From Candidatus Roseilinea sp. (GTDB taxonomy: Bacteria; Chloroflexota; Anaerolineae; J036; Brachytrichaceae), in assembly GCA_026003755.1 (NCBI GenBank), contig BPHV01000001.1:434001-498000 (forward strand): DNA of 64,000 bases. Reading direction: 5' to 3'. The position numbers and the translations under genes are program-made. The notes beneath the pieces were generated by a model. The model was given only the letters and a program-made list of their open reading frames with translations, was not told the DNA's origin and searched no databases. The first letter of the stretch is position 1. Each line of letters begins with the position of its first letter. Shown here piece by piece: positions 18,961 to 28,300 of the stretch.

Positions 18961-18993
18961 GATTGGAGATTGGAGATTAGAGATTGGGGATTA
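18961..18993. repeat. Heptanucleotide tandem repeats (GATTGGA type)
   Basis: Units GATTGGA, GATTGGA, GATTAGA, GATTGGG, GATTA. The inverted partner CTAATCTCCA follows at 19007-19016 and pairs with TGGAGATTAG at 18971-18980, so the transcript could fold into a 10-bp hairpin between the S1 gene and lysS. Confidence 0.85.
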
Positions 18994-19032
18994 CGAAAAT
19001 CAACCGCTAATCTCCAATACTCTACTCTCTCC

Positions 19033-20593
19033 ATGGAATTCACCGAAGTCGAACGCGAACGCCTGGCGAAGCTGGAAAGGCTCCGCGCGTCGGGCGTCGA
19101 ACCCTATCCGCTGCGTTCCCAGTTCGCGCGCCGGCGCGTGATGGCCGCCGATGCCGTCCGGCGCGCGCTGGCCTCGGCGCAAAATCACGCCGACGCGCTA
19201 GAAAACAACGAGGCAGCCGTGATGGGGCGCATCGTTGCCCGGCGCATCATGGGCAAAGCAGCCTTTCTCGGCGTTGAAGACGTCAGCGGCAAAATCCAAT
19301 TCTACGCCCGCGTCGGCGATGACTCACTCGACGCCGACTCGTTTGCCCGCTTCAAGGAACTCGACCTGGGCGACTTCATCGAGGCCCAAGGCACGCTGTT
19401 CGTCACTAAGACCGGCGAACCCTCGCTGCGCGTGACCGACTGGCGCCTGCTGGCCAAGGCCATTAGCCCACTGCCCATCGCTAAGGAAGAGAAAGCTGCC
19501 CGATGGATCGGTCGTGCGCTACAGCGCGTTCAGCGATCCTGAGCTGCGCTACCGCCAGCGCTACGTGGACCTGGCCGTCAACCCCGAAGTGCGCGAAATT
19601 TTCGTGACGCGCGCCAAGATCATCAAAGCCATTCGCGAGTTTCTGGATAGCAAAGGGTTCCTGGAAGTGGAAACGCCGGTGCTGCAGCCGATCTACGGCG
19701 GCGCCGCAGCCCGGCCGTTCATCACCCACCACAATCAGCTCAACCAGGATCTTTACCTGCGCATTTCGTTCGAGCTCTATCTCAAGCGGCTGATCGTCGG
19801 CAACCTGGAGCGCGTGTACGAGATTGGGCGCGACTTTCGCAACGAAGGCGTGAGCTTCAAGCACAACCCCGAGTTCACCCAGCTTGAGTTCTATGCCGCC
19901 TACATGGACATGTATGACGTGATGGACCTGGCCGAAGAGATGCTCCAATACGTCGCGCGCCGCGTGTTGCCGCCCACGGCCGAGGGCAAGAGCCAATTTC
20001 GCGGGCACACCATCAACTGGCTGCAACCGTTCAAACGCATCAAACTGCGTGACGCGATCCTCGAGAGGACCGGCGTGGACTACACCCAATTCCCCGACCG
20101 CCAGTCGCTGGCCGACGAGGTGCTGCGGCGGGGACTGCTCACACCCGACGTGCTCCGTGGCAAGCCCTGGGGCAAGATTGTGGACAGCTTGATCGGCGAC
20201 TATGTAGAGAAAACGTTGATCGAGCCGACCTTCCTCTACGAATACCCGCGCGACATCTCACCGTTCGCCAAGAGCATCCCCGGCGACCCTAACATCGTCG
20301 AGCGATTCGAGGGGTTCGTCGGCGGCGTGGAACTGTGCAACGCCTTCAGCGAGTTGAATGATCCATTCGAGCAACGGCAGCGCTTCCTCGAAGAAGCCGT
20401 CAATGCGGAAGAGGGCGAAGCCAACCCGGTGGACGAGGATTACGTGCGCGCCTTGATGTACGGCATGCCCGTCACCGGCGGCTTCGGCATGGGGATTGAC
20501 CGGCTGGTGATGATGTTCACCAACCGCGACTCGATCCGCGAGGTACTGCTGTTCCCAGCCCTGCGGCAAGAGGAACGCGCCGCAACGCACTGA
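19033..20593 (+). CDS. lysS: Lysyl-tRNA synthetase, class II (one probable sequencing frameshift)
   Basis: ATG at 19033 (MEFTEVERERLAKLERLRA). The N-terminal OB-fold anticodon-binding domain (GRIVARRIMGKAAFLGVEDV) is followed by class II motif 1-3 regions: PELRYRQRYVDLAVN, RVYEIGRDFRNEG and GGFGMGIDRLVMM. An extra A in AAA 19492-19494 splits the frame; correction gives EEKLPDGSVVRYSAFSDPEL and 519 residues, a normal length. It charges tRNA-Lys in the cytosol. An essential enzyme such as this is very unlikely to be truly broken, which argues that the other homopolymer breaks nearby are also errors. Confidence 0.95.
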
Positions 20594-20610
20594 CCCCCGC
20601 GCGGCGGCGT

Positions 20611-21539
20611 TCAAACAGGCGATATGCGCCGCCAGACCGCATTCACCAGACCCATCGGCGCGAAGTTGCCGACGAGCGCAATGAGCCGGTTGTGCGCGCC
20701 GGGGATACAGACCACCTCGCGACCCAGCGCGTTCAACGACGCCGCAACCACCGCCTCGGCGTTTGCCACATGAACGCCGGCAATTGCTCGCGCCGGAAGC
20801 CGCTGGCGCGATACGGCTCCCGATCATGAAACTCGGAATAGGTGAAGCCCGGACACAGCGCCTGAACGCACACGCCCGAGCCCTCCAACTCCGCCTGAAG
20901 CGATTCGGAAAAGTTGATCAGGTATCGCTTGGTCGCGCTGTAGGTCGCGTTGCCGGCCAAAGGATACCAGCCGGCCGTCGAAGCCACATTGATGATGCCG
21001 CCGCGGCGTCGCCGCAACATGCCCGGCAACGCCGCCCGCGTCAGGCGCATGGGCGCGGCGAGGTGCACATGGAGCATATCGCGTTGGCTTTCAAACGGCA
21101 GATCAGCGTATTTGCCCACCGTGCCAAAGCCGGCATTGTTGATGAGCAAGTCCAGCCGGCCCGCCTCGCTCACATCCGCCGCGACATCGGCGACGCGCTC
21201 GATGTCATCCGAGTCGGCCAAATCGGCATCGAGCACATGCGCCTCAATAGCATATTGCTGCTGCAGCGAATCGGCGAGCGCCGTGAGCCGCTCCTTGCGC
21301 CGCGCAACCAACACCAGGTCGTAGCCGGCGCGCGCCAATTGCCGGGCGAACGCTGCGCCGATGCCCGCCGATGCGCCAGTGACCAACGCGATGGGCGGCC
21401 GGCCATCGCGGCCTCTTTCGGCGCCGGCCAGAAAGCGCGAGGGGCCGCGCTGGACGAACTCCGGCTGCAGCAACTTCCAGGCGAACGCGCCGCCCGCCGC
21501 TGCGCCGATCCATGTGAAGAGTTGTGTGACGATGCGCAT
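20611..21539 (-). CDS. Short-chain dehydrogenase/reductase (one probable sequencing frameshift)
   Basis: ATG at 21539 (MRIVTQLFTWIGAAAGG), with a hydrophobic N-terminal segment that may anchor it to the membrane. The classical SDR core has VTGASAGIGAAFARQLA (NAD(P) binding), NNAGFGTVGKYADL, the catalytic Ser in INVASTAGWYPL, and YSATK (Tyr/Lys). One base is missing at GG 20758-20759 (CC in the coding strand). Restoring it extends the protein to a tail with EAVVAASLNALGREVVCIPG, 309 residues. It likely reduces a ketone or oxidises an alcohol on a lipid-like substrate. It is convergent with lysS. Confidence 0.86.
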
Positions 21540-22007
21540 ATATCCACGGCGATGACACAATGCTTCAACACATGTTAACACGTCCACGAGCGCGCCGGAC
21601 GATCGCGTGGCGGCGTCGTCTTCCCGTCAGGCAACGCTCGCCGTTTTGTTATACAATTCGCGGGTTGCTTGCAGTCGCTTGGACTCATCACACTCACGCT
21701 GAAGACGCGGCTCAAGTAATCAAGCGTGATTGAAGCACACCGGCGCTTAAAGCAACACACGGTGCACCACTGAGCTGACATCGCCGCGCGTCGGACGACA
21801 CGATAGCCAATCGCCGTTTGTCGTGCTTTCGATGCATGGTGGCCATCACCGTTGACTTCGTCGTCGCCCGGCCACCATGTTCACGCTTGGCTTAACGAAG
21901 CGTCGAGGGTGGCGCGCGCGCTCTCCCTAAGCGCGCTGCTCGACCCGCCGAGCGATGCCGCCTCTGCCGGGCTGAGAAGATTCCACGATAATTCAGGCGC
22001 TCGACCG
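21540..22007. other. Intergenic region, about 470 bases, with a 9-bp inverted repeat
   Basis: Divergent spacer between the SDR and a small plus-strand gene. ATGGTGGCC at 21836-21844 is inverted as GGCCACCAT at 21870-21878, with a 25-base gap. This could be an operator or RNA hairpin. A TTATACAAT around 21649-21657 resembles a -10 box but has no good -35. No known riboswitch was recognised. Confidence 0.5.
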
Positions 22008-22376
22008 ATGAACCCGTTCACTAAGTCTATTGCTGCCCGCCTGCGATCGCGCCAGCTTAGACAATTCATCGAGCGCTGGGACGCCCTGGAGGCGCTGGTG
22101 ATTCGCGTGTATCGCAACGCCGTAGCCACCGAGGCCGATGATGCGGAGTTCGCCGAACTGAAACGTTGGCTGCGCGCGCATTATCCCGAATGGCAAACAC
22201 GCCTGGAGCCATACTGGCGATCCACCCTGAGCGGCGGACGGCCCACGCAGGACGACCCCTTCATCTTCCTATTCGCGCCGGAACACGCAGCAGCCTTCTG
22301 CGGCAGTTGGGCGCACATGCAGGCGCTGCCGGCGGCCCGCGAGGCGCTGAATCGTTTGATCCTCGAAGCACGCTGA
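22008..22376 (+). CDS. Uncharacterised small protein, 122 residues
   Basis: ATG at 22008 (MNPFTKSIAARLRSRQLRQF); the upstream extension looks non-coding. It is largely helical and soluble, with IERWDALEALVIRVYRNAVA, LKRWLRAHYPEWQTRLEPYW and a C-terminal segment LPAAREALNRLILEAR. I do not recognise a family. It ends 17 bases before a GNAT gene on the same strand, so the two are likely co-transcribed. Function unknown. Confidence 0.65.
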   Translation: MNPFTKSIAARLRSRQLRQFIERWDALEALVIRVYRNAVATEADDAEFAELKRWLRAHYPEWQTRLEPYWRSTLSGGRPTQDDPFIFLFAPEHAAAFCGSWAHMQALPAAREALNRLILEAR

Positions 22377-22393
22377 TCGAATTGCGCCGCGCT

Positions 22394-23158
22394 ATGGGCT
22401 ACTACATCCGACATTTCAAGGACTTTGCAGATCACGAGCGCTGCGAAGCTATTCAGGCGAAGGTGTGGGGTGAGCCATTCGTCGTGCCGGCCAATATGAC
22501 CATCACCCTCCAACGGCACGGCGGCTTGGCAATCGGGGCATTCGAGCCTGGCCCCCAGGGCGAGCAGATGATCGGGTTCGTCGTCGGCTTCATGTCGCCG
22601 ACGCACCACGCAGGCGCAAATCGTGCGCTCAGTCATCATTCGCACATAGCCGCCGTGCTGCCGGAAAGACAAGGGCGGGGCATTGGCGAGGCGCTCAAGC
22701 GCGCGCAGGGCGAAGCGGTGCGAGCGCAGGGGCTGAATCTCATCACCTGGACATACGATCCGCTAGAGGCAAAGAACGCCCGGCTGAATATCGGTAAGCT
22801 CGGCTGCATCTGTCGGACGTACATTCGCAACGCCTACGGCGATATGCGCGACGCGCTCAACATCGGCCTGCCCTCCGATCGCTTCGAGGTGGAGTGGTGG
22901 CTTGACCAACGATACGTGGGCGGCGAACGGCGCATGGCAAACGACCAGGTGCGTTTCTCGAACCCCCATGATCAGCTCTCGCTGGAGATCCCGCGCAACT
23001 TTCAGGCGCTGAAGCGCACCGACCCGGAAGCCGCGCTGCGTTGCCGGCTGGAAATGCGCGAGCGGTTCGAGCAGGCCTTCGCGCAAGGTTACGCCGTCAC
23101 CGGCTTCACGCTAGACGATGCGCGCGCCGTTTACACGCTAACGCGCCTGAATGGGTGA
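22394..23158 (+). CDS. GNAT-family acetyltransferase (COG3375-like)
   Basis: ATG at 22394 (MGYYIRHFKDFADHE); 254 residues. The acetyl-CoA-binding signature is RQGRGIGEALKRAQGEAV near residue 100, preceded by the strand SHIAAVLP. The region LITWTYDPLEAKNARLNIGKLGC is highly characteristic of COG3375-type predicted acetyltransferases. It may acetylate an amine on a small molecule or protein; the substrate is unknown. Probably in a two-gene unit with the small protein upstream. Confidence 0.82.
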   Translation: MGYYIRHFKDFADHERCEAIQAKVWGEPFVVPANMTITLQRHGGLAIGAFEPGPQGEQMIGFVVGFMSPTHHAGANRALSHHSHIAAVLPERQGRGIGEALKRAQGEAVRAQGLNLITWTYDPLEAKNARLNIGKLGCICRTYIRNAYGDMRDALNIGLPSDRFEVEWWLDQRYVGGERRMANDQVRFSNPHDQLSLEIPRNFQALKRTDPEAALRCRLEMRERFEQAFAQGYAVTGFTLDDARAVYTLTRLNG

Positions 23159-23206
23159 GGCAGACTCTCATACGCTTCCAACCTTTCACCGCTAGACTCA
23201 CGGGCT

Positions 23207-24346
23207 ATGGACTTATTCAACTCAATCCTGGTCGGCCTAACCGTCTTCATCCTCCTGCTCGGGCCGCTCATGCTCATCCACGAACTCGGCCACTTTCTGT
23301 TGGCAAAGAAGGCCGGCATCCGCGTTGAAGAATTTGGCATGGGCCTGCCCCCGCGCGCAGTGCGCTTGTTCAAGCGCGGCGAGACCGAATACACCTTGAA
23401 TTGGCTGCCCTTTGGCGCGTTCGTGCGCATGACCGGCGAAGAAGACCCAAGCGATCCGCGCAGCTTCGCAGCGCAGCCCAAACGCTGGCGGTTGGCCACA
23501 CTGGCCGCCGGTCCGTTCATGAACTTCCTGGGCGGCTTCGTCATCCTCACCCTAGCCTATTTGTTCTTCGCAACGCAGCCGACGGAGTTCCAGTACCGCA
23601 TCAACTCGATCATGGCCGGCAGCCCTGCCGAACGCCTGGGACTGCAGCCGGGCGACGTCATCCTTTCGGTCAACGGCGTAGACATGACCCAGCGCATCTC
23701 CTCTGCGCCACATCAGCAGCCGGCGGCAAACGCCCTGCGCATGCAGACGCAAAAAGCCATCGGCAAAGACATCACCGTAGTCGTGCAGCGCACAGTCGAA
23801 GGCGAGGCGCAGCCCCGCCAGGTGACGCTGACCGGCCAAATTCCCGCCAACGCCAACCCGAACGCGCCGCTTGGCGTGAGCTTGTCTTTCAACGTCACGA
23901 AGTCGGAGCGCGTCACATATTCCATCCCGGACGCGATAACCGCCGCCACAGACGACATCGCCGGCATTTTCGTCGCGCTGGCGCGCCTGCCAGGCGAACT
24001 GATCAACCAAAACATCCCGCTGGAACAAGCCCGGCCGGTCGGCATCGTCGGCATCACCTCGATCGGCGTCTCGCTCGTTGATGAGCGCACGACCGAAACA
24101 CAGGGGTTACTGCCGTTCTTGCGCTTCGCAGGGTTCATCAGCATTATGATTGGGCTGACCAACCTCCTGCCGATCCCGGCGCTGGACGGCGGGCGCATCC
24201 TTTTCATTCTGATCGAGGCCATTCGGGGCAAGCGCGTGGATCCACAACGCGAACAGTGGGCGCACGCCATCGGCATGATAATCTTGTTAAGCTTGTCGGC
24301 CGTGATCGTCGTGATGGACATTGCACAACCCATCACAATCCGTTGA
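23207..24346 (+). CDS. rseP: Site-2 intramembrane zinc metalloprotease, RseP/M50 family
   Basis: 379 residues with a first membrane helix carrying the zinc motif HELGHFLLAKKAG near residue 26, the following EEFGMGLPPRAVRLFKRGET, a central PDZ domain (AGSPAERLGLQPGDVILSVNGVD) and a C-terminal membrane segment with NLLPIPALDGGRILFILIEA, the third metal ligand region. The enzyme cleaves transmembrane segments of anti-sigma factors or signal-peptide remnants in the plane of the membrane. The next gene begins two bases after its stop, so they form an operon with a HEAT-repeat protein. The RseP-like assignment is by motif order. Confidence 0.93.
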   Translation: MDLFNSILVGLTVFILLLGPLMLIHELGHFLLAKKAGIRVEEFGMGLPPRAVRLFKRGETEYTLNWLPFGAFVRMTGEEDPSDPRSFAAQPKRWRLATLAAGPFMNFLGGFVILTLAYLFFATQPTEFQYRINSIMAGSPAERLGLQPGDVILSVNGVDMTQRISSAPHQQPAANALRMQTQKAIGKDITVVVQRTVEGEAQPRQVTLTGQIPANANPNAPLGVSLSFNVTKSERVTYSIPDAITAATDDIAGIFVALARLPGELINQNIPLEQARPVGIVGITSIGVSLVDERTTETQGLLPFLRFAGFISIMIGLTNLLPIPALDGGRILFILIEAIRGKRVDPQREQWAHAIGMIILLSLSAVIVVMDIAQPITIR

Positions 24347-24347
24347 C

Positions 24348-25343
24348 ATGACTAAGAAAACATCCAGCCCAAAGGTTACGTTCGAGCGCGCCATCGAATC
24401 CTTGCGCACACAAGCAGAGCCCAGCCAGGAAAGTTTGCTGGCGTTCTCCGATCTATCCGGTGAGCGGCTCGCGCGCTGGCAAAGCGTGTGGGCCACTTTG
24501 CCCAGCGATCGGCGCGCCAGCCTGACCGAACAGTTGCGCGAGTTGGCCGAAGAGGACATCGAGGCCGACTTCCGCCCGATCTTTCGTTTGGGCTTGTCCG
24601 ACCCGGATGAGCGCGTGCGCCTGGCTTCGGTCGAGGGACTGTTCGAGGACGATCATCCGAGCTTGATACCGCTGTTGATTGCGGCGCTACGTGACGACCC
24701 CTCCCCAACGGTGCGGGCTGCGGCGGCGGAGTCGCTCGGTCGCTTTGTCTACTTCGGCGAAATGGAGCGCCTGAGCGAGGCGCGACGCAGGCAGGTATAT
24801 GCGGCGCTGATGCACGCCCTCCTCACCTCACCCGAGGACTCCCCCGTGCGTCGTCGGGCGCTGGAGTCGCTGGCCTACGTCCCGAACGAAGAAGTGGACT
24901 TGCAGATCCGCGAGGCTTACTATTCCGAAAACGACCTGCTGCGGCTGAGCGCAATCGTCGCCATGGGGCGCAGCGGCAACCGCGCTTATTGCGAGATCGT
25001 GCGCAGCGAGCTGCACAGCGTGTCGCCGGCGGTGCGCCGCCGGGCCGCCGAAGCGAGCGGTGAACTGGAGGACGAAGACGCCGTGAGCGATCTGGCTCAG
25101 TTGCTGGACGATCCGGACGACGAGGTGCGCTTCGCCGCGTTGGATGCGCTGGCGCTCATCGGTGGCAACGAAGCCCAAAAGTTGTTGCGCGCCGCCGCTG
25201 ATTCGGACGACGACGCGCTCGCAGAATATGCCGAACAAGCGCTGGAGGAGTTCGAGTTCTGGCACGGCGAGATGGATTTCCCGATGGCGCTGTTCGAAGA
25301 AGAAGACCTCAAGCCGAAACCGATCCGGCGTCCAGGGAAGTAG
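24348..25343 (+). CDS. HEAT-repeat protein
   Basis: ATG at 24348, directly after the metalloprotease stop; 331 residues. Several HEAT-like alpha-helical repeats are visible, for example DPDERVRLASVEGLFEDD, DPSPTVRAAAAESLGRFV, SPAVRRRAAEASGELEDE and DPDDEVRFAALDALALIGGN. The N-terminus has a charged helical region and the tail is acidic (ALFEEEDLKPKPIRRPGK). Such proteins form scaffolds for protein-protein binding. It is probably co-transcribed with the protease, so it may regulate or recruit substrates for it. No enzymatic motif seen. Confidence 0.85.
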   Translation: MTKKTSSPKVTFERAIESLRTQAEPSQESLLAFSDLSGERLARWQSVWATLPSDRRASLTEQLRELAEEDIEADFRPIFRLGLSDPDERVRLASVEGLFEDDHPSLIPLLIAALRDDPSPTVRAAAAESLGRFVYFGEMERLSEARRRQVYAALMHALLTSPEDSPVRRRALESLAYVPNEEVDLQIREAYYSENDLLRLSAIVAMGRSGNRAYCEIVRSELHSVSPAVRRRAAEASGELEDEDAVSDLAQLLDDPDDEVRFAALDALALIGGNEAQKLLRAAADSDDDALAEYAEQALEEFEFWHGEMDFPMALFEEEDLKPKPIRRPGK

Positions 25344-25385
25344 CGGGGCATCCCGCTGCAGCGGCGTACAATCGGCAGCGCGATC

Positions 25386-28300
25386 GTGAATTCATCCACC
25401 CGGCGCTACCGCGCGCTGTTTCTCGTCGCGCTGATCACCCTCGCGCTATCTGTCACCTCTCTGATCGGCTTGCAATCCGCTCAGGTGTTGCACGCGCGCG
25501 GGCGCGTGCTCCCCTTCCCGCAGCCGATATTCGGGGCGGAGTCGCTGCGTCTGGGCGTGAACGCCGCCCTCGAACAATACGCGGAAGAGACGCTCGACGC
25601 CATGCTCGCCGATCTGGCGCGGCGCGGGGTGCGTTGGGTGCGCCAAGAATTCCGCTGGAGCGAGATTGAACCCGCGCGCGGCCAGTTCGACTGGTCGGCG
25701 AGCGACCGCATCTTCAGCGCTGCCGCTCGCCACGGCGTCCACATCCTGCCTGTGCTATGGACGACGCCGTCTTGGGCGCGCGCGCCATCCGCCTCCGCGC
25801 AGTTCCCACCTATCGAGACCGCGCCGCCGGCAGACCTGAATGACTTCGCGCGGTTCGCGCGCGCATTCGCCGAGCGCTACGATGCAGGACGCCTCAGCCA
25901 GGCCTCCGCATCGCCTTCCGACTCCCAGTTCGTATCTCCCATCTTCGCCTACCAAATCTGGGACGAGCCGAATCTGAGCGCAGCCTGGGGCAATGCGCTC
26001 ATAGACCCGACGTATTACCTGCAAATGCTGCGCGCTGCGCGCCGCGCGATTCACGAAGTGAACCCGAACGCGCGCATCATGCTGGCCGGCCTGGCGCCTA
26101 CCGTCGAACAGAGCAACGTGAACCTCGCGCCGCAGACCTTCCTGCTCAAGCTGTATCAACTGGGCGGGCACGAGGCGTTCGACATCGCCGCCGCCAAGGC
26201 CTATGGGTTCGACTTTCCACCGGACGATCGGCGCGTAGATGGCGGTGTGCTGAATTTCTCTCACGTGATCCTGATGCGCGAGATGATGACGGCGCACAAC
26301 GACGGACACAAAGCGATCTGGCTGACGTCTTTCGGATGGAATGCGCTTCCCACAGGGTGGCAGGGCGAACCCTCGATCTGGGGCAACACCACCGAGGCGC
26401 AACAGGCCGATTACACCCGTCGCGCGGTTCGGCGCGCTGCGATGGAATGGCCATGGGTGGGGGGGATGTTCGTTGACGGCCTGCAACCGCGCCGGCGCTC
26501 CCTGAGATCCGAAGCCGACGCGCGCTGGGGCTTTGCGCTGCTCGACCCGCAAGGGCGGCCTCGGCCGGTCTATGAAGCGCTGACGCAGGCCGTCGGCGAC
26601 GCCGCGCATGCGCCGCGCGCGCAGTTGTTCGCGAACTGTCAGTCGCCTCAGAGCCTCTATCGCGCGCTCAACCTCGACAACGTGACGACGGCCATGCCGG
26701 AGATCCTGGCATCCAAACCGGACTGCGCGACGCCCAACCCACGCGCGCAATTCAGCCCAGGATGGCGCTTCGGTCAACTGGGCGCCGATGTCCCCGACCG
26801 GCCCGATGCCAAAGTCAGCTTCCGCTTCTCCGGTGACAGGCTGGCGCTGATCGTGCGGCGGGGCAACTATCGCGCCTATACCTTCGTGCGCGTGGACGGC
26901 CGGCCGGCCAATCTGCTCCCGACCGAGCCACGTGGGGCCTATCTCATCATGACTTCGCCCGGCCTCTATCCGGTCATCGAGACGATTCCGGTGGCCGATG
27001 GCCTGGGCGAGGGCGAGCACATCGCCGAGATCACGGTGGACCGCGGCTGGAATCAGTGGGCGCTGATCGGCTGGAGCAGCGCGCCAGTTGGCGATTGGCG
27101 ATGGGCGATGGGCGAGTGGTTCGCGGCAGGAACAGGTGTGCTGAGCGCGATTGCCTTGATCGTGCTTGCGCCGCGCGCCCGCTGGGACGAGTGGTGGGCA
27201 GCATGGATGACGCACCTTCGCAGCCGTCGGCCAGATGCTGTCCGATGGAACGCGCGCGCCGTTGCCGCCGCGCTCATCCTATGGCTGACCGCAGCGCTGA
27301 CCTGGGCGCAGGACGCCGCTACGGCCTATCGCAACCTCGGCCTGGGGCCGAATGTCGTCTTCACCGGCTTCGCCTCCGGCCTGTTGTTCTGGTCGCCGAC
27401 GATGGTCGTCAGCCTGATCGCGCTCATCGCGCTGATCGTGCTCGTGTCGCTGAGGCTGGAGGCCGGCTTGATGCTGCTGGCGTTCTTCATCCCGTTCTAC
27501 CTCGTGCCGCAGCGCCTGTTCGAGCGATCGTTCGCCATGGTCGAACTGCTCACGCTGATGTGCCTGGCGTCGTGGGCGATCCGGTGGATCGTGATCGGCT
27601 TTAGGCAGAGAGCAGAGATTACTCGACCTCCAATCTCCAACCTCTCCTTGTTCGACTGGAGCGCGCTTGCGCTCGTCGGTGTGGCGCTGCTCTCGGCGCT
27701 ACAAGCGGATTTTCGCGTCGAGGCGTTCCGCGAACTGCGGCTCGTCATCGTCGAGCCGGCGCTGGTCTATCTCATGCTGCGGATGCCCCCCCCCGACCGC
27801 GACGAGGGGCTGACGCCTGAGCGGCGAGCCCTGCCGATCCTCGACGGCTTTGCGCTGGGCGCCGTCGCTGTGGCGATGATCGGCCTGATCAACTATGCGC
27901 AGGGGAACACCATCGAGGCCGAGTTCGGCCTGCCGCGCATCAAGAGCGTGTTCGGTTCGCCCAACAACGACGCGCTGTACTTGGAGCGCGCGCTGCCGAT
28001 CATGTTGGCCGTTGCGCTCCTCGGCCGCCCCGCGGGACGCACGGAGCGCGGTGCATTCCAGCTCTCCGCCATCGGTGCTTTGCGCATTGCGCTCTACCTG
28101 GTTGGCTCCGTCCCCGTCGCCCTGGCGCTGCTGCTCACCCAGTCGCGCGGGGCGCTGCTGCTGGGCGCGCCGGCGGCCATTGCTGCGATGGCGCTGTTGG
28201 CCGGCGGCCGGTGGCGCTGGATCGGGATCGGGGTGCTCATCGCGGTCGCCCTGGCGTTCGCCGTGCTGCTCAGCGGCGCGGCGCAGCCGCTGCTGACGGG

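Noticed and set aside
10164..20760. Broken permeases, ADP-ribosylglycohydrolase, PLP enzyme, S1 gene, lysS and SDR as true pseudogenes
   Set aside because: All breaks are at short homopolymers, and correction restores full motifs and whole-codon lengths, including in an essential gene.
25755..27215. A 486-residue minus-strand frame opposite the O-antigen ligase fusion
   Set aside because: It is a GC-rich shadow; the plus strand has glycosidase-like and membrane-ligase motifs and the minus strand has none.
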